The notes beneath the pieces are model-generated. The model made no database searches, had not been told where the DNA came from, and saw nothing but the letters and a program-made list of their open reading frames with translations. The position numbers and the translations under genes were made by a program. Below, piece by piece: positions 1 to 11,282 of a stretch of 64,000 nt of DNA. How positions within the stretch are numbered: position 1 is the first letter of the stretch; each line of letters begins with the position of its first letter. The stretch comes from Nematostella vectensis (taxonomy: Eukaryota > Cnidaria > Anthozoa > Actiniaria > Edwardsiidae): positions 8,890,515 to 8,954,514 of the forward strand of contig NC_064048.1 in the NCBI RefSeq assembly GCF_932526225.1. The letters are read 5' to 3'.

Positions 1-57
1 CTAGAAAAGTCTGTTGTACAACAGAAGCCAATTTCTAAAAAGCTGGTCAGCAGACTT

Positions 58-333
58 TTAAGAAAGTCTAGCAAACATCAACATGCAACCGGCAGGGGAG
101 CAAATCCTCATGGGCAGTGGTGGGGTTTCGGTTACTAAAAATAGCCAGGATTGGAATCGACATGGCGCGTGGGTAATACCAAACTGTCCCTCTATTATCT
201 TATGCTCTGTTGGTGAGATTTGAATTTTGATCATGTGCATAGTAAATTGAGCATGAATATCAGAATAGTCCCTTGGCAGTAACTGCAGAAAAACCGTCCA
301 CTGTGAAACAATGTTACTGAGAACAGCCACCAC
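58..333 (-). CDS. Possible exon or short ORF, unrecognised
   Basis: An open frame of about 91 codons on the minus strand with protein-like composition: scattered Cys, Pro and aromatic residues and no low complexity, ending in ...CMLMFARLS-stop. The first codon of this frame is GTG, and an in-frame TAA lies a few codons upstream, so if it is real it needs an upstream exon or an internal Met start. No clear splice acceptor is visible upstream. I recognise no family. It could be the last exon of a gene running leftward out of the window, or chance. Low confidence. Confidence 0.25.
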   Translation of the reverse strand: MVAVLSNIVSQWTVFLQLLPRDYSDIHAQFTMHMIKIQISPTEHKIIEGQFGITHAPCRFQSWLFLVTETPPLPMRICSPAGCMLMFARLS

Positions 334-1496
334 GGTCCGGAATTACTAGTTAATAAAACTATGAATTTTGATATAGGGAAAAAGGTACAAGTGACTGCCA
401 CCATGATCCATGGCCTGGATTAGGACCACATGTTAAAAAACACGGCAGTGTTTTTTAACATACTCACTGTAGGATTACATATACGTGGTGGCATGTTTTG
501 GATTTACAAATTGAGTGGATGGGTATTCTGCAGTTTAACCTCCCTTATTATGTACACCATGTTAAAACATGTAAAAGTTCTATTTAACTTATGGCCCGGT
601 TAAAATTGGTAAAATAAAGTAAAATAAAGGCTGTTTCTCTGCCAGAGCAAGTTAGAAACCCAAGCAAAATTAATGTTTTACTTCTTGTATGCTTGTGATG
701 TGGCTGGTGATACGTTGTCAGGTAAAACCGAAAAAAGCTTTTAGTATTTAGAGAAGCAAAACTACACAGCTACATAACTCGCGCGGGTGAAATGACCCCA
801 ATTTATCGACAAAAAAAAGTTAATCTAGCAACTAACACATGGACGATCACAGAATGACGAAGTATTATAAATAGTATAAATAAGCAGAGATTTAGACATT
901 AGAAGAGGTCTTAAAGCGTCAAATAAAGATAAAATCACGGTTACTGGAAAACAAAACTTTACAAAGTTGGACACTTACCTTAGAATCCTCGGAAACCCGA
1001 CGCTCTATCGTGTTTCCTATCGACATTAACGGCTGCATTTTGATAATTTGGAGAACTATCAGTTACTAATCTAAAGACTATATCATATTTATGGCGAGAT
1101 AAATTCAAAAAGGTAAGTTTTGGAAAGAACCAAAATTACGAGTTTCGAAGACAAGACAAAATGGCGGCGTTTAGAATAGCACGTGGTGGCGAATGGAACG
1201 CTGGGTAATTTTAGTTCTAGTCCCCCTGCGGGCACAGTAGCCCCGTAAACTGATAATTGTCAAGTGCGAAAATAAAATAAAATATATAATTTTGAGGAAA
1301 TTTAGCATCCTTTTGGATAATAAAGAGGTTCTTAACTATTCAAAGTTTGGTAGTTTGATTTGTTAGAAAAAAGTCGATAGACGACATGTGTGTTTGTGTG
1401 TAGGGGAGGTGGGGGGGTCAGTTTTGTCATTTCAAGTGTAGACCTTAGGATCTTATTACTCTATGTAGAATGCTGGTTGTAACTGGAACAGGAAAG
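334..1496. other. Intergenic / upstream region of the carboxypeptidase gene
   Basis: No gene seen. A run AAAATGGCGGC at 1158-1168 matches the core of the YY1-type promoter element found near many metazoan transcription starts and lies about 330 bases before the first coding exon. A GT/GGGG-rich tract follows at about 1387-1415. The promoter role is inference. Confidence 0.35.
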
Positions 1497-4400
1497 ATGC
1501 CAAAGGATCGATTTCTTCTTTGCTATTCTCTCATTAGTGTTATCTTCATTCTAAGCCTTGAAAACTGCTTAGGAAAACCTCTGGACAGGGATGGGAAAAC
1601 CAGAAATGATATTCATTTCGAGATTCCAGAAAGTATTCGCAAAGAAATTCAAGATCATAAAAGCATTGCAAACGATGTCATAACATTCGTTCTCAATGGA
1701 CCAGCAAAGCATCAAGTGTACAACAGACTCGCAGACTTTACTGATAGATTCGGTAGCAGAATTGCAGGATCTCAAAATCTCGAGAATGCAATCGATTATA
1801 TGTTGAACGCGCTCAAAAAAGATGGACTCGAAAATGTCCACGGTGAAGAAGTTATGGTGCCCCATTGGGTCCGGGGGGGTGAATCGGCGGAAATGCTGCA
1901 ACCAAGGGAACACAAGATGAGTATTTTGGGTCTAGGCTCAAGTACTGGAACACCCCCTGAAGGGATCACTGCTGAAGTTTTGGTAGTGAAATCTTTCGAA
2001 GAACTCACTACAAGAGCAGATGAGGTATTGCCTAGTGCACACTAGCAACATAAAAACATAACGACGTGGGCACTCGCACTATGTTTAGCCCGACATAACG
2101 ACATGGACATAATGACATAAAAAAAAACATGTTTTTTTCTCTTATGTCGTTGTTTCCATGTCATTATGTCGAAGATAAGAGTGTGCGCACCTATGTCATT
2201 ATGTCGAAGATAAGAGTGTGGGCACCCATGTCATTATGTCGAAGATAAGAGTGTGCGCACCTATGTCATTATGTCAATATGTCACTAGGCTTAGTGGTTG
2301 ATATGTTATTAAATATGGTATCATTCCTTCTCTCTCAATGGAATAACCCCTCTCCAATATATTTGCTTTTCAAAGGCATTACCACATTTTTTAGATCTTA
2401 TTGACAATCTGAAAAGACTGCTATATTTTTACAACAGGTGGGGTTTTAAATAGCTGTCAACCTCGCTTTAGGAAAAATCTTGAGAAAATACAGTGAATGT
2501 ATCAGAAGTACCAAGATGTAGCTAATGCGGGAGAAAACAGTAAATGTATGGATATTTTCAAGAAAATTAGGCTTGAGAAAAGGTTCAAAATCTTGAGACT
2601 CCCGCCTAATGCGGGAGAGTTGACTGCTATGGTTTTATCAATGGACCATTTCACCCTTCACATGTAAAATATGCACTAGTCATTTGAAACCCCTGCCCTA
2701 TGGTCCAAGGGAAGGGTGGGGGGTTTGATTTCAATGCTGGATGGAAGCAAAAACCACCCCCTTAGGTCAAAACTGAAATAAAATGCCCAGCCCTTGGTTT
2801 GCCCAAGGTTCAGCTGCATGACATTTTGGATAACATGCCATCTGAAATGAGCCAGTGCCCTCGGGTTGTTTTTCTATTTGTCCCCACTCCCAACTATTGG
2901 CACAAATCTAAGATTCAAAAACTGTCAATTCCGCTGCTTCCATAAGAGCATGTGACAGGTTTTCTGAGTAACCATCTCTCTCCTTACTATCCTTCTTTAG
3001 AATTTGTTTAGGGAATGATTAATTAAAATAGCTTAAATTGTGTCTGCCAACAATGGAAAATTTCCATGCCATTTTCAAAATATGAATGTCAAAAACTTTG
3101 ACATTCATATTTTGAAGTTTTGAAACCATTTTAGTGTGGAAAAAGATGCAAAGAATTCCATTAAAACAATGAATTTTTTGATATATTTTGTTTGCATTCC
3201 AGGTGTTTTGCTTTCATTGTGTAATTGTTTTGTTGCTCTTTTTTTCTTTTGAAACTAAATTCTCAGTTTTTTAGTATTACTGTCGAATCAGTTGTATAGC
3301 GACACCGCATTTTCAAAACATCAATTTGTTTTTGTCTTTGGGATTTTCTGTTCTGCCAGTCAAATTATTCTAAGCCAATCAGATTCTTGCCATCTCTCTC
3401 CTAGTGCAGTTGCTTGGTTCTGTCACGACACTGTCTGGTTTTTGTCCAGAGGGAAGCAAGGTAAGTGCACAAAGCGAGATTCTGATTGGCTCAGAATGGT
3501 TTTACTGAGGGAACAGAAAACCATATTAAATCATGTTTTTAAAACGCAGGTCGCAATACAACGGATTCGACAGTAAACATAAAAGTTCAATATGTGTATA
3601 TCTGCACACTCGGTGGTATGTTTGCTTGCAGGCTAAAGGCAAGATCGTAGTGTTCAACCAGGATTTTATCTCTTATGGTGAAACAGTAAAATATCGAGAT
3701 TTTGCAGCTCAGAGGACAGCACAAGTAGGGGGCATGGCCTCCTTGATCAGATCTGTAACTCCATTTTCAATCAACAGTCCCCATACTGGCTGGCAGGATT
3801 ACAAGAAAGGTTATTAAGCTTTATCGTAGACCCCGCAGTGAATTTTTGAAGAGGGGGATATAAATGTATCAGGATCAAGGGGGGGGGGGGTTAACTACAA
3901 CAAATGTAAGAAAAATTTGTCATGCAGGGGGGGCAGCCCCTGTTAATCAATTTGCTTGACATGTTGGTACTGGTTCCTACATAAATCCACTTGTGACTTG
4001 CAAAGCAGCCAAACCCGCATTCTCTGAAATAAACAAGAGGCTGTTATGCGCCAGTAACACAAATAAAGTTGATATAACTAGAGGGCAACGCCCTGGGCTT
4101 AAGTTTACTCAAATAATCATACATCAGGTTGAAACAAGGACAAAATATGCTGCATACAGCTAATCATTTTCAAAGCCTGCAGTCATCCAAGGGTTTTATT
4201 TATGCCCGGCGGCCGGCAGAACTGACAGCCACTATTTCTGAGTGCCAGTTCCTTTTCTAAAAACGTTGAGCCTATTGTTTATTTTCTGGAATGTGGGTTT
4301 CACAAATTCACAAATGGCTGTTAAGGTTTATTTGAACTAATAAGTCCACCCCCTACTTATCAGTTTCAACCGCCTATTCTGAAACTTAATAAAACACCTG

Positions 4401-5872
4401 GTAATTTGTGCGGGAATACCAGACATCATAGATTCCCCCCTAGTCCCCTACCCCAGCTTTTGCCTTTTGCTCTCACATCCAGCTCGTGCGCGGCCAAAAA
4501 TCCAAGAAGGCGCCCAAAACACTGGAAAGCGGGGGTTTCGTCGTGGAAACACAAACAAATGCTTACTAGTAGGCTAATAAAAGTGCACAAAGGAGAGCCT
4601 ACAGATGAAAATCTTGACAATCTCAACCTCTATTTATTATTACTGCTAAAGGACAACTGAAAGGTTGCCTTTTTATGGAGTGAATATCATGGTTACATCA
4701 TGGGTGTGTATTTTTTTAGGTATTCCTAAGATTCCTACTGCATGCATTACTGTTGAAGATGCTGAAATGATGTGGCGTATGGCTCAGCGTGGGGACAAGA
4801 TTGTTGTTAAACTAATCATGTCAGCAAAATCCCTGCCACCAGTCAAATCAAGGAATACTGTGGCTGAGATAATTGGATCAAAGTACCCTGAACAAGTGAG
4901 TAGTTTTTTTTATGGTATCAGATTAAGTTCAGGTGAAGTTGATATGAAAGTAATGATGACAGATGGAATTTGTTAGGCTAAATTCTGATAATATAACCAA
5001 TAATTACCGTCTAAATTTGTTGAATTGCACCTTGTTATTTTTATGTACTTTCCATGTTTACTCAGAAAACCCAGTGAAGTCATGTTGCATAATCCGTAGT
5101 TAATAGATTATTACTATTATATTTGTAATCTGAACAGCTAACCCTTGGCAAACAGACTTTTTCTTGCTAGTCAAAATTTGCCTGGGAGGAGGAGATTTCA
5201 TGGTTTTATTATCAGAGATTAGACCCACAAATTCTGTTTGTCCTGCCCTCGCTGTTACTAGCATCAATATCTGGTTTGACTGCAGTGATATTTTTACTAC
5301 CTTAGGTAGTTTTGGTAAGCGGGCACCTTGACAGCTGGGACGTCGGTGAAGGTGCGATGGATGATGGGGGTGGGGCTTTCATCTCATGGCAAGCACTGTC
5401 CATCTTTCGGCAAATGAACCTCCGGCCTAAACGGACTCTGCGCATGGTGCTTTGGACCGGTGAAGAAGAAGGTCTTATTGGTGGGATGAAGTATTACAAT
5501 GACCATAAGGTGAATGTTAGTAATTACGACCTCGTTATGGAGTCCGATATTGGGACCTTTAAACCTCTGGGACTGGACTTTAAAGGGAATGCAGCTGCGA
5601 ATGAGATTATGAAGGAAGTCTTGCAGCTTTTAATGCCAATCAACGCCACCCAACTTGCTCACGGTTATGTGGATGGGGATATTACTGGCTGGGTGAATGC
5701 GGGCGTTCCTGCTGGTAGCCTGAAGAATGAAAACGAGAAGTACTTTGACTTCCATCACTCCGATGGGGATACTATGACGGTGCAGGATCCGGATGAGATG
5801 GACTTGTGTGCCATTGTTTGGGCTGTTGTGGCTTTTACAGTGGCTAATCTGGAAGAAATGCTTCCCAGATAG
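1497..5872 (+). CDS. CPQ: Carboxypeptidase Q (M28 family zinc dipeptidase), four exons
   Basis: A secreted or lysosomal metallo-dipeptidase of the M28 family (also called plasma glutamate carboxypeptidase), which hydrolyses unsubstituted dipeptides. Exons read 1497-2024, 3632-3809, 4720-4895 and 5306-5872, all with GT..AG borders and matching phases (0, 1, 0). They give about 482 residues, against 472 for the human enzyme. I start at MPKDRF because a hydrophobic signal peptide (about residues 4-24) follows at once; an in-frame ATG at 1470 would add nine residues. Metal and catalytic motifs all sit in exon 4: GHLDSWD (His about 301), MDDGGG (Asp about 313), TGEEEG (Glu 347/348), VMESD and FHHSDGD. 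All expected ligands are present, so the enzyme should be active. The end of the last exon is tandemly duplicated just downstream. Confidence 0.93.
2041..2290. repeat. Short repeats built on a CATTATGTCG motif in CPQ intron 1
   Basis: About three and a half direct copies of a ~35-bp unit containing ATGTCATTATGTCGAAGATA, followed by GAGTGTG and CGCACC or GGCACC, preceded by the inverse motif CATAACGACATGGACATAATG. The opposing arms make this a foldback-like insertion in the intron, perhaps a small non-autonomous transposon with internally amplified units. No clear target-site duplication was identified. Confidence 0.6.
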
Positions 5873-6010
5873 ATGGTAACCCTGTCACCAATCTAGAAAC
5901 ATGAGTTGGACTTGTGTGCCATTGTTTGGGCTGTTGTGGCTTTTACAGTGGCTAATCTGGAAGAAATGCTTCCCAGATAGCCGGAAACCTTGTTGCCAAT
6001 CTAGAAACAT
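5805..6010 (+). repeat. Tandem duplication of the CPQ coding end and 3' UTR
   Basis: The stretch beginning TTGGACTTGTGTGCCATTG (or its ATGGACTTG variant), running through the stop codon and on to TCTAGAAACAT, occurs twice in tandem with a period of about 105 bases: once as the real C-terminus (stop at 5870-5872) and again at about 5905-6010. The copies differ at only a few bases after the stop, so the duplication looks recent. The second copy lies in the 3' UTR and is not translated. Confidence 0.85.
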
Positions 6011-6378
6011 TTCATTTTTGTTATAATATAAGCCCTCTTCCTAATCTTACCTCAATTGCTTTTACTTTATTTTTTTTATTTTTTGTTTTTGTTTTTTTAT
6101 TACGTTTATTTTTTTATTACGTTTTTATATACAAAAGTTTAGTTGATAATATTATTATTCAATACAACGTATCCCTAATTCGTAAAGCATGCTAGTTTTC
6201 TATGCCAGTCAGTTTAATTTTTGAGTTTCATATATTTTTAATGTATAGGTAAACGTAAAGAAACGTAAAGAGTTCGAATTACTTAGTTCTGTTTCCTTTA
6301 GCTACTGTATAATGTGCGGCTATCCTATATTTTACGCCCAATAATCATAATTTTGCTCTTCAAAAGATTTCATAGGAT

Positions 6379-6417
6379 AATAAATTCGCTCTTATTGGAT
6401 CCATGGCGTCTTTTATT
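6379..6417. terminator. Back-to-back polyadenylation signals
   Basis: AATAAA on the plus strand at 6379-6384 is a possible signal for CPQ. TTTATT at 6412-6417 reads AATAAA on the minus strand, 44 bases beyond the stop of the convergent gene. The two 3' ends would nearly meet or overlap. Confidence 0.5.
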
Positions 6418-6460
6418 ATATTTTTTCTTCCAAATAGAAATTTAAGTGAATCCCTTTCAC

Positions 6461-7687
6461 TTATACTCTGACCCAAAACAGTTTTTCGTCTCCACAAGTG
6501 TTTTCCTTATATGGCTTTTCTGTTGGCGGGTACAAATGTCGCCTTGACAATGCACCCATCATGTACAATTTTTGGCGGGAAATTGGTGGATGCGTGAATT
6601 CTGGCAGAGTCTGTTCACCGTAGTCTCCCATTACATCGTTGAAGTTCTCTAGCGAAGCCTTAGACTCCATACCGTACGCCTCTTCAAAATTCAATTGCTT
6701 GATAATAACCGCAGCTCTCTTTCCTGCGACACGTTTTCGGTTTGGAATAAGATTGATTCGTTTTTCTTTTTCTCGTGTTTTTTCACTTCTCCCGTGAAAG
6801 TCATCCGACTGGCGCATCCACGGTGGGACCGCATCCCTTGGTCGCTTTTTCGCGCCATATGCAGGAATTGGCGGGAAAAACTTTCTGGTGGAGGGAGGTG
6901 GGCCCTGTATTATGTTGACTTTTGGTTGTGATGCTCTCCTCGTCGAATTTTGCTTACTCGCTTGTGATTGAGGTCTTGAAGTACTGTTGCGGCGTGACTC
7001 TCCCCATGCCTCTAGAACAGGTCTTTCTCTTCCCTTGGTGCGAGACTCATTTTCCAATTCCTCATCCTGCTTTTGTTTTTCCATAACTTCACGCACTCTT
7101 TCTACAGCAAGTTTAGACTCTTCTTTTCTCCTTTCAATTATTGAATGGCTGCTAAATCCTAGCGATGACCTGAATGGGCGTTCTAAAGACAGAGTTCTGG
7201 GTTTGTGTGCAGCGCCCTCTCCCCGCCGGCCTTCAAGCACGATTCTCTTCAAGAGATTTTCCAGCTTGCTTTCCATGTTCCCAATTTGGTATGTCATCGA
7301 ATCTCGCAGCCCCTTAGAAGTCCCAGGCTTTTTTGATCGCTGTTTCATATCCTCTATCTTATCCTCCAAAATTTCCCGGATTTTTTCCAATCTTGCAACT
7401 TCGCTGACTGGTGTCTGGGATCGTCTAGGAGGAGGGAAAGTCATGCTCAACTCATCTTCGCTCTCATAGTCGCTGTCCAAGGTTCCAAACGACATTTTTG
7501 ATGTTGACTTTAATCTACTCGCTGGTGTTGCCCACATTTTGTTTGTTTTATCATCTTGATCTGATTCACTGTCACTGTCCATCAATTCTGAGTGGCTTAA
7601 ATCACTCATCAGTTTCCCCATGCTTGAGAAAGCGCTTTTGAAATTTAGTTTTTTCATCGGTGCGTTTTTGGACACTTTTCGAGGCAT
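6461..7687 (-). CDS. Unrecognised charged, mostly disordered protein (408 aa)
   Basis: A single open frame starting at ATG 7685-7687 (MPRKVSKNAP), with stop at 6461. An upstream TTG in frame is not used here because the ATG is the first good start. The protein is rich in Lys, Arg, Glu and Ser. It has an acidic serine patch around residues 35-50 (SDSESDQDD), a probable short coiled coil near 100-125 (EVARLEKIREILEDKIEDM) and a second helical charged stretch near 190-230. A more hydrophobic C-terminal segment ends ...DEKLFWVRV. I see no enzymatic motif, signal peptide or membrane segment. Composition suggests a nuclear or cytoskeletal scaffold protein, but that is only inference. It is convergent with CPQ, with a poly(A) signal just downstream. 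Confidence 0.75.
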   Translation of the reverse strand: MPRKVSKNAPMKKLNFKSAFSSMGKLMSDLSHSELMDSDSESDQDDKTNKMWATPASRLKSTSKMSFGTLDSDYESEDELSMTFPPPRRSQTPVSEVARLEKIREILEDKIEDMKQRSKKPGTSKGLRDSMTYQIGNMESKLENLLKRIVLEGRRGEGAAHKPRTLSLERPFRSSLGFSSHSIIERRKEESKLAVERVREVMEKQKQDEELENESRTKGRERPVLEAWGESRRNSTSRPQSQASKQNSTRRASQPKVNIIQGPPPSTRKFFPPIPAYGAKKRPRDAVPPWMRQSDDFHGRSEKTREKEKRINLIPNRKRVAGKRAAVIIKQLNFEEAYGMESKASLENFNDVMGDYGEQTLPEFTHPPISRQKLYMMGALSRRHLYPPTEKPYKENTCGDEKLFWVRV

Positions 7688-8427
7688 CTCTTTTGGTTTT
7701 ACCAACTCAGGTGAAAAGGATTTAACAGAAAAGACTTGTGTTTGGTGTAGTTGAAGTCTACGTTACCTTCGAGACAAGGAATTCCTTAAGTCTGAAGTAA
7801 ACAAATCGTTTCAGACCATTTCACATGTCTGTTTGGTGACCTCCTTAGAGCACGAAAGTTCCCAGTGGACTGATAAATTGAGCGACTTGCAACTAGATAA
7901 AGTAATTCGCTGTTAGTATTTTCTCTAACCCAAATGTGAAGTTCTCACATTCCCTTAGTATCATGCTGATCTGTGACATAGCGGTTTCTAGGCATCAATT
8001 GTCGCGGTGAAGACCATTGGGTCTAGTTATAACGAACTTGATGGGGTTTCCTCGCACACAATGCTTTTAAATTATAATCATTTCATATCCGAAAAGAGAG
8101 TTTATATATTTCTATAAACACACTGCGACAGCCTAATCAATTATTGATTACTTTATTCATATTCACAATGTATATAACTGTCATTATTTATTTAGAATCA
8201 CCTCGAAAGAATGCATTGTTACTCAATCTTTCTCATTGTATGTCAAAATATATCTTGATGTGCATTCTCCTGTCTTCCAGTTTCAAGTAATTATGTTTAT
8301 CCAATCTTATTTTACTTCTTAGTCACGTTATCTTTTTTTTTTCTTTTCTTTTTCTTGTTTATTTTTTTTTTCATTATTTTCTTAAGTCGTCTTCTCTTCT
8401 GTCTTATCTCTGTTTTCTGTTCTTCGT
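7688..8427. other. Intergenic, no gene seen
   Basis: Contains the presumed promoter and 5' UTR of the minus-strand gene ending at 6461, then AT-rich sequence with T-rich tracts at 8330-8380. No coding or RNA signal was recognised. Confidence 0.5.
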
Positions 8428-8540
8428 CTGTTTTCACTTATAAAGCTCTTCACAATCAGGCTCCTGAATATATAACTGAACTCCTAACACCATCACGCTC
8501 CCTTAGCTTCGCTGACAAAAATACCCTGGTCGTTCCTTAA
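8428..8540 (+). mobile_element. LINE-type reverse transcriptase C-terminal fragment
   Basis: The frame encodes FTYKALHNQAPEYITELLTP followed by SRSLSFADKNTLVVP. The TYKALHxxAPxYIxxLL block is familiar from the C-terminal end of non-LTR retrotransposon polyproteins in marine invertebrates. Nothing of the polymerase core precedes it: the upstream DNA is T-rich and has no matching frame. This is a truncated, dead copy. Confidence 0.7.
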
Positions 8541-9005
8541 AGCCGCAATGTTACCAGTTTACTTCCGGAGGTCCGACGGAAACCTCAACCGTTAAAAGAC
8601 AAAAGAATCGATTAGAATCCGTGCTTTTTAACAAGCCATCTGCTCTAAATTTTAAAACACCTCCTCAAAGAATCTTCCAATAGACACACTGCTTATTTTT
8701 CACGTTTTCCGTTAAAAATAATCGGACATTGTTAATAATCGACCGGAAGTAAACTGGTGACAATCAAGAACAAATTATTGCTACTTAATTTCCTCTTTCT
8801 GATTTTTTTTAGCCTCGTCATAAAAACATCATCTGGTTTTGGCCAACCTTCTTCTTATTAACGCCAGATATTTTCTTTATATGTCTTAACTAGTTGGCAA
8901 TTTTTGTATTTCTTCTTGACTTTTTTTTTTTTTTTTTACCGAGGTTTGAAGCAGCCTCAACCATATTTTTTGGACGGCCCAGTGTCCATTGGTTTCGCCA
9001 TAGTT

Positions 9006-9866
9006 TTACATTTCTCTCACAATCACCAAATGTGGCCCTAATCCTATTGGCTGAAGCTGATCACGTGAGCATCGGCATACAATCGACTTCAACACACGTC
9101 TAAAGTCCTTCATTCGGAATATATAAACGACAGGGTTTATTACAGAGTTTATACAGCGAAGCAAATTACTGATCATATGGAAATTCAGGTAGAATTTCAT
9201 CAGACCAACTTCGACTGCATCTGGTACCCATGTGACGAACGAAAGACCAGTTACAATAAAGAGAGTCTTGGCTAACTCACGCTCTTTCAGCTGAGCGTTT
9301 GCTTGTGTGGCTCCTATTCCTTGGTGATGTTGGACATGTTGTTTCTTGACGGATATATAGATTGTCAAATACGACACCCCGATCACAGCAAGACCTAACG
9401 GGGCTGCTACTGCAGCAATGAGATTATGAATGGAATTCTGCAGAAAAAACAGAGGAGGCACACCCAATACTGGGTAAAACCACTGAAAAGCGATTCCAAG
9501 ATAATATGCTCGGTTGCCAAGGCGACGGTGACGTAGTGGGTAGACCGTGGCACCCATGCGCTCTAGAGATACAAATACGAGGCCTAGAAACGAGGCTGTT
9601 GACATTGCCATGTCAAGTACACCAACTGCGGAAAAGGTTGTAGCCAATGGCTGGTCAGAAAAGAGGCCGTGACGTAAGATGAGGGATCCATAGGTTACCA
9701 TAACAACACCTATGCCCATGTCCGCCACACAAACGCTGATCAGAAAGAAGGAACTGCGCCTACGTAGACTGGTGTGAGCCACGAACGTCACAAGTGACAG
9801 CAGATTTAGAACCACGATGAGACATCCGACTAATAAATATGGCACAGCCCAATAGCGGAGCTCCAT
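9006..9866 (-). CDS. Orphan class A (rhodopsin-like) GPCR, 286 aa
   Basis: A seven-transmembrane receptor in one uninterrupted frame. Landmarks: TM1 with its Asn (VVLNLLSL), TM2 SVCVADMGIG (conserved Asp), the end of TM3 SLERM in place of DRY, TM6 FVTWVP and TM7 NSVINPVVYIF (NPxxY), then a short tail with Cys residues that may be palmitoylated. I start at ATG 9864-9866. The frame is open a further 21 codons upstream to a TAG but without ATG, so an upstream exon joined at the TTTCTAG near 9940 is possible. There is no Cys at the usual top-of-TM3 position and none in the short second extracellular loop, so the canonical disulfide is missing, as in melanocortin, S1P and cannabinoid type receptors. 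Ligand unknown. Confidence 0.88.
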   Translation of the reverse strand: MELRYWAVPYLLVGCLIVVLNLLSLVTFVAHTSLRRRSSFFLISVCVADMGIGVVMVTYGSLILRHGLFSDQPLATTFSAVGVLDMAMSTASFLGLVFVSLERMGATVYPLRHRRLGNRAYYLGIAFQWFYPVLGVPPLFFLQNSIHNLIAAVAAPLGLAVIGVSYLTIYISVKKQHVQHHQGIGATQANAQLKERELAKTLFIVTGLSFVTWVPDAVEVGLMKFYLNFHMISNLLRCINSVINPVVYIFRMKDFRRVLKSIVCRCSRDQLQPIGLGPHLVIVREM

Positions 9867-9940
9867 AAGAAACTGCAACAGCTTTCTTCCTACGCTTCGA
9901 TGCCCAGTCTTGTTACTTGTCAACACAAAGCCCTAGAAAT

Positions 9941-10960
9941 CTTTTGATATCCATAAACGGGCGATATTCCCCGGGAAGTTTCTTCGAAATTCGCCTTATT
10001 TATCTTGCTCCTATTCAGTGATTGTGGTGGAGTCATCATCTACGCCGTAACCCCAAGTTCTTGATAATGAAATATTACAATTAAGTCGTATAAACCCGTC
10101 CAAAATTCGTTTTCATATGTTCTCGTATCGCTTGTCATAGCGAGAGTACCGGAGACTGAGTCATAATTATTCCAGATAATCAAGGTCCCAAACCTAGAAT
10201 AACAATAGGCGAATATAATACGAATACAAATATCTCATTGCTGTCAAAAAACGTCAGAAAATTTGATTGTTGTATTGAAAGCAATAATTCATTTTCATCG
10301 TCTTTTTAATAATTTTATTTAGAATAGCTAGCTAGCCATCTGTCAGTAGGTTTCACACTGCAATTAAAAACTTTTCTCTTTTCAGCAACATGAAAACATA
10401 CACGTATTTCTTCATAAATCTCTTAAAATTTGAAGGGGGAGTGTTTGATAATCATTCGGATAAAATAGATGGGAAGATTGGGAATATGTTAGACTTATTG
10501 CCGCCGCATTACCTTTTCTTTTTTAATTCTTCTCGTTCCTCTTGTTTCTACAAGAATTTATCTTCCAAGCACGAAAATAAAAAAATATTACTTTCAAATT
10601 TTAGTTTATCTTCATCCGTCGTCCCTATGACCAATATTAACTTGTAAATGTAAATATACATATTGAAGTGTAAATGTGATTGATTATATAGCTATCTATT
10701 CTAATGGAGCAAGGTGGCTGTATTTATTTAACTCGTCTGCTTCTTTTTGTTTTATATATATTTTTTTAACACCCCCTACCGGAATTAAGAACTATTTCTA
10801 ATCATGTTGGCATCCCTGTCACAAGTCAATTTTAGTATTTACAAGCATGTTGCTAGGAAGCGAGCGCCACTTTCGTCCATGTGTTTTTCTAGAGATTTCC
10901 GCCATCGCCATCGCCACTGCCATTCTACTCTCTCTGCCGATAGAAATAGCAGGCAGTTAT
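9941..10960. other. Intergenic, no gene seen
   Basis: Upstream of the GPCR; AT-rich, with no coding frame I would support. The short open frame at 10390-10647 has biased, T-rich composition and no recognisable motif. Confidence 0.4.
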
Positions 10961-11277
10961 CAGGCCCGTACCCAGGGGGATGCAAGGGGTGCGAACGCAC
11001 CCCCTCTCCCCCACAACGGCCGAAGGTCCACTTCTCAATAGACGTGCTATTTGTAGACAAAACTATAAAGATCGCTAGATCACTCTGGTATGTTGCCAAA
11101 TCCTACAATAAACGTCCCGTGGAGATACTTAAAAGGCATAAAAAAGCATTTTTTTCGCGGGTGGTCAGATTTTTATCAGATAACTCCCTCAATCCCCCCC
11201 AGGAAAAATTAGGTCCACTTTTTCGGATTTCGCCCCCCCCCCCCCCCTCCCCAATAAAAATCCTGGGTACGGGCCTG
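10961..11277. mobile_element. Non-autonomous DNA transposon (MITE) with 5-bp target-site duplication
   Basis: The left end is CAGGCCCGTACCCAGG and the right end is its inverse, CCTGGGTACGGGCCTG: a perfect 16-bp terminal inverted repeat bounding 317 bases. GTTAT flanks both sides (10956-10960 and 11278-11282), the target-site duplication. The interior is CCCC-rich with no transposase frame, so it must have been moved in trans. The superfamily cannot be fixed from the ends alone. Confidence 0.85.
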
Positions 11278-11282
11278 GTTAT

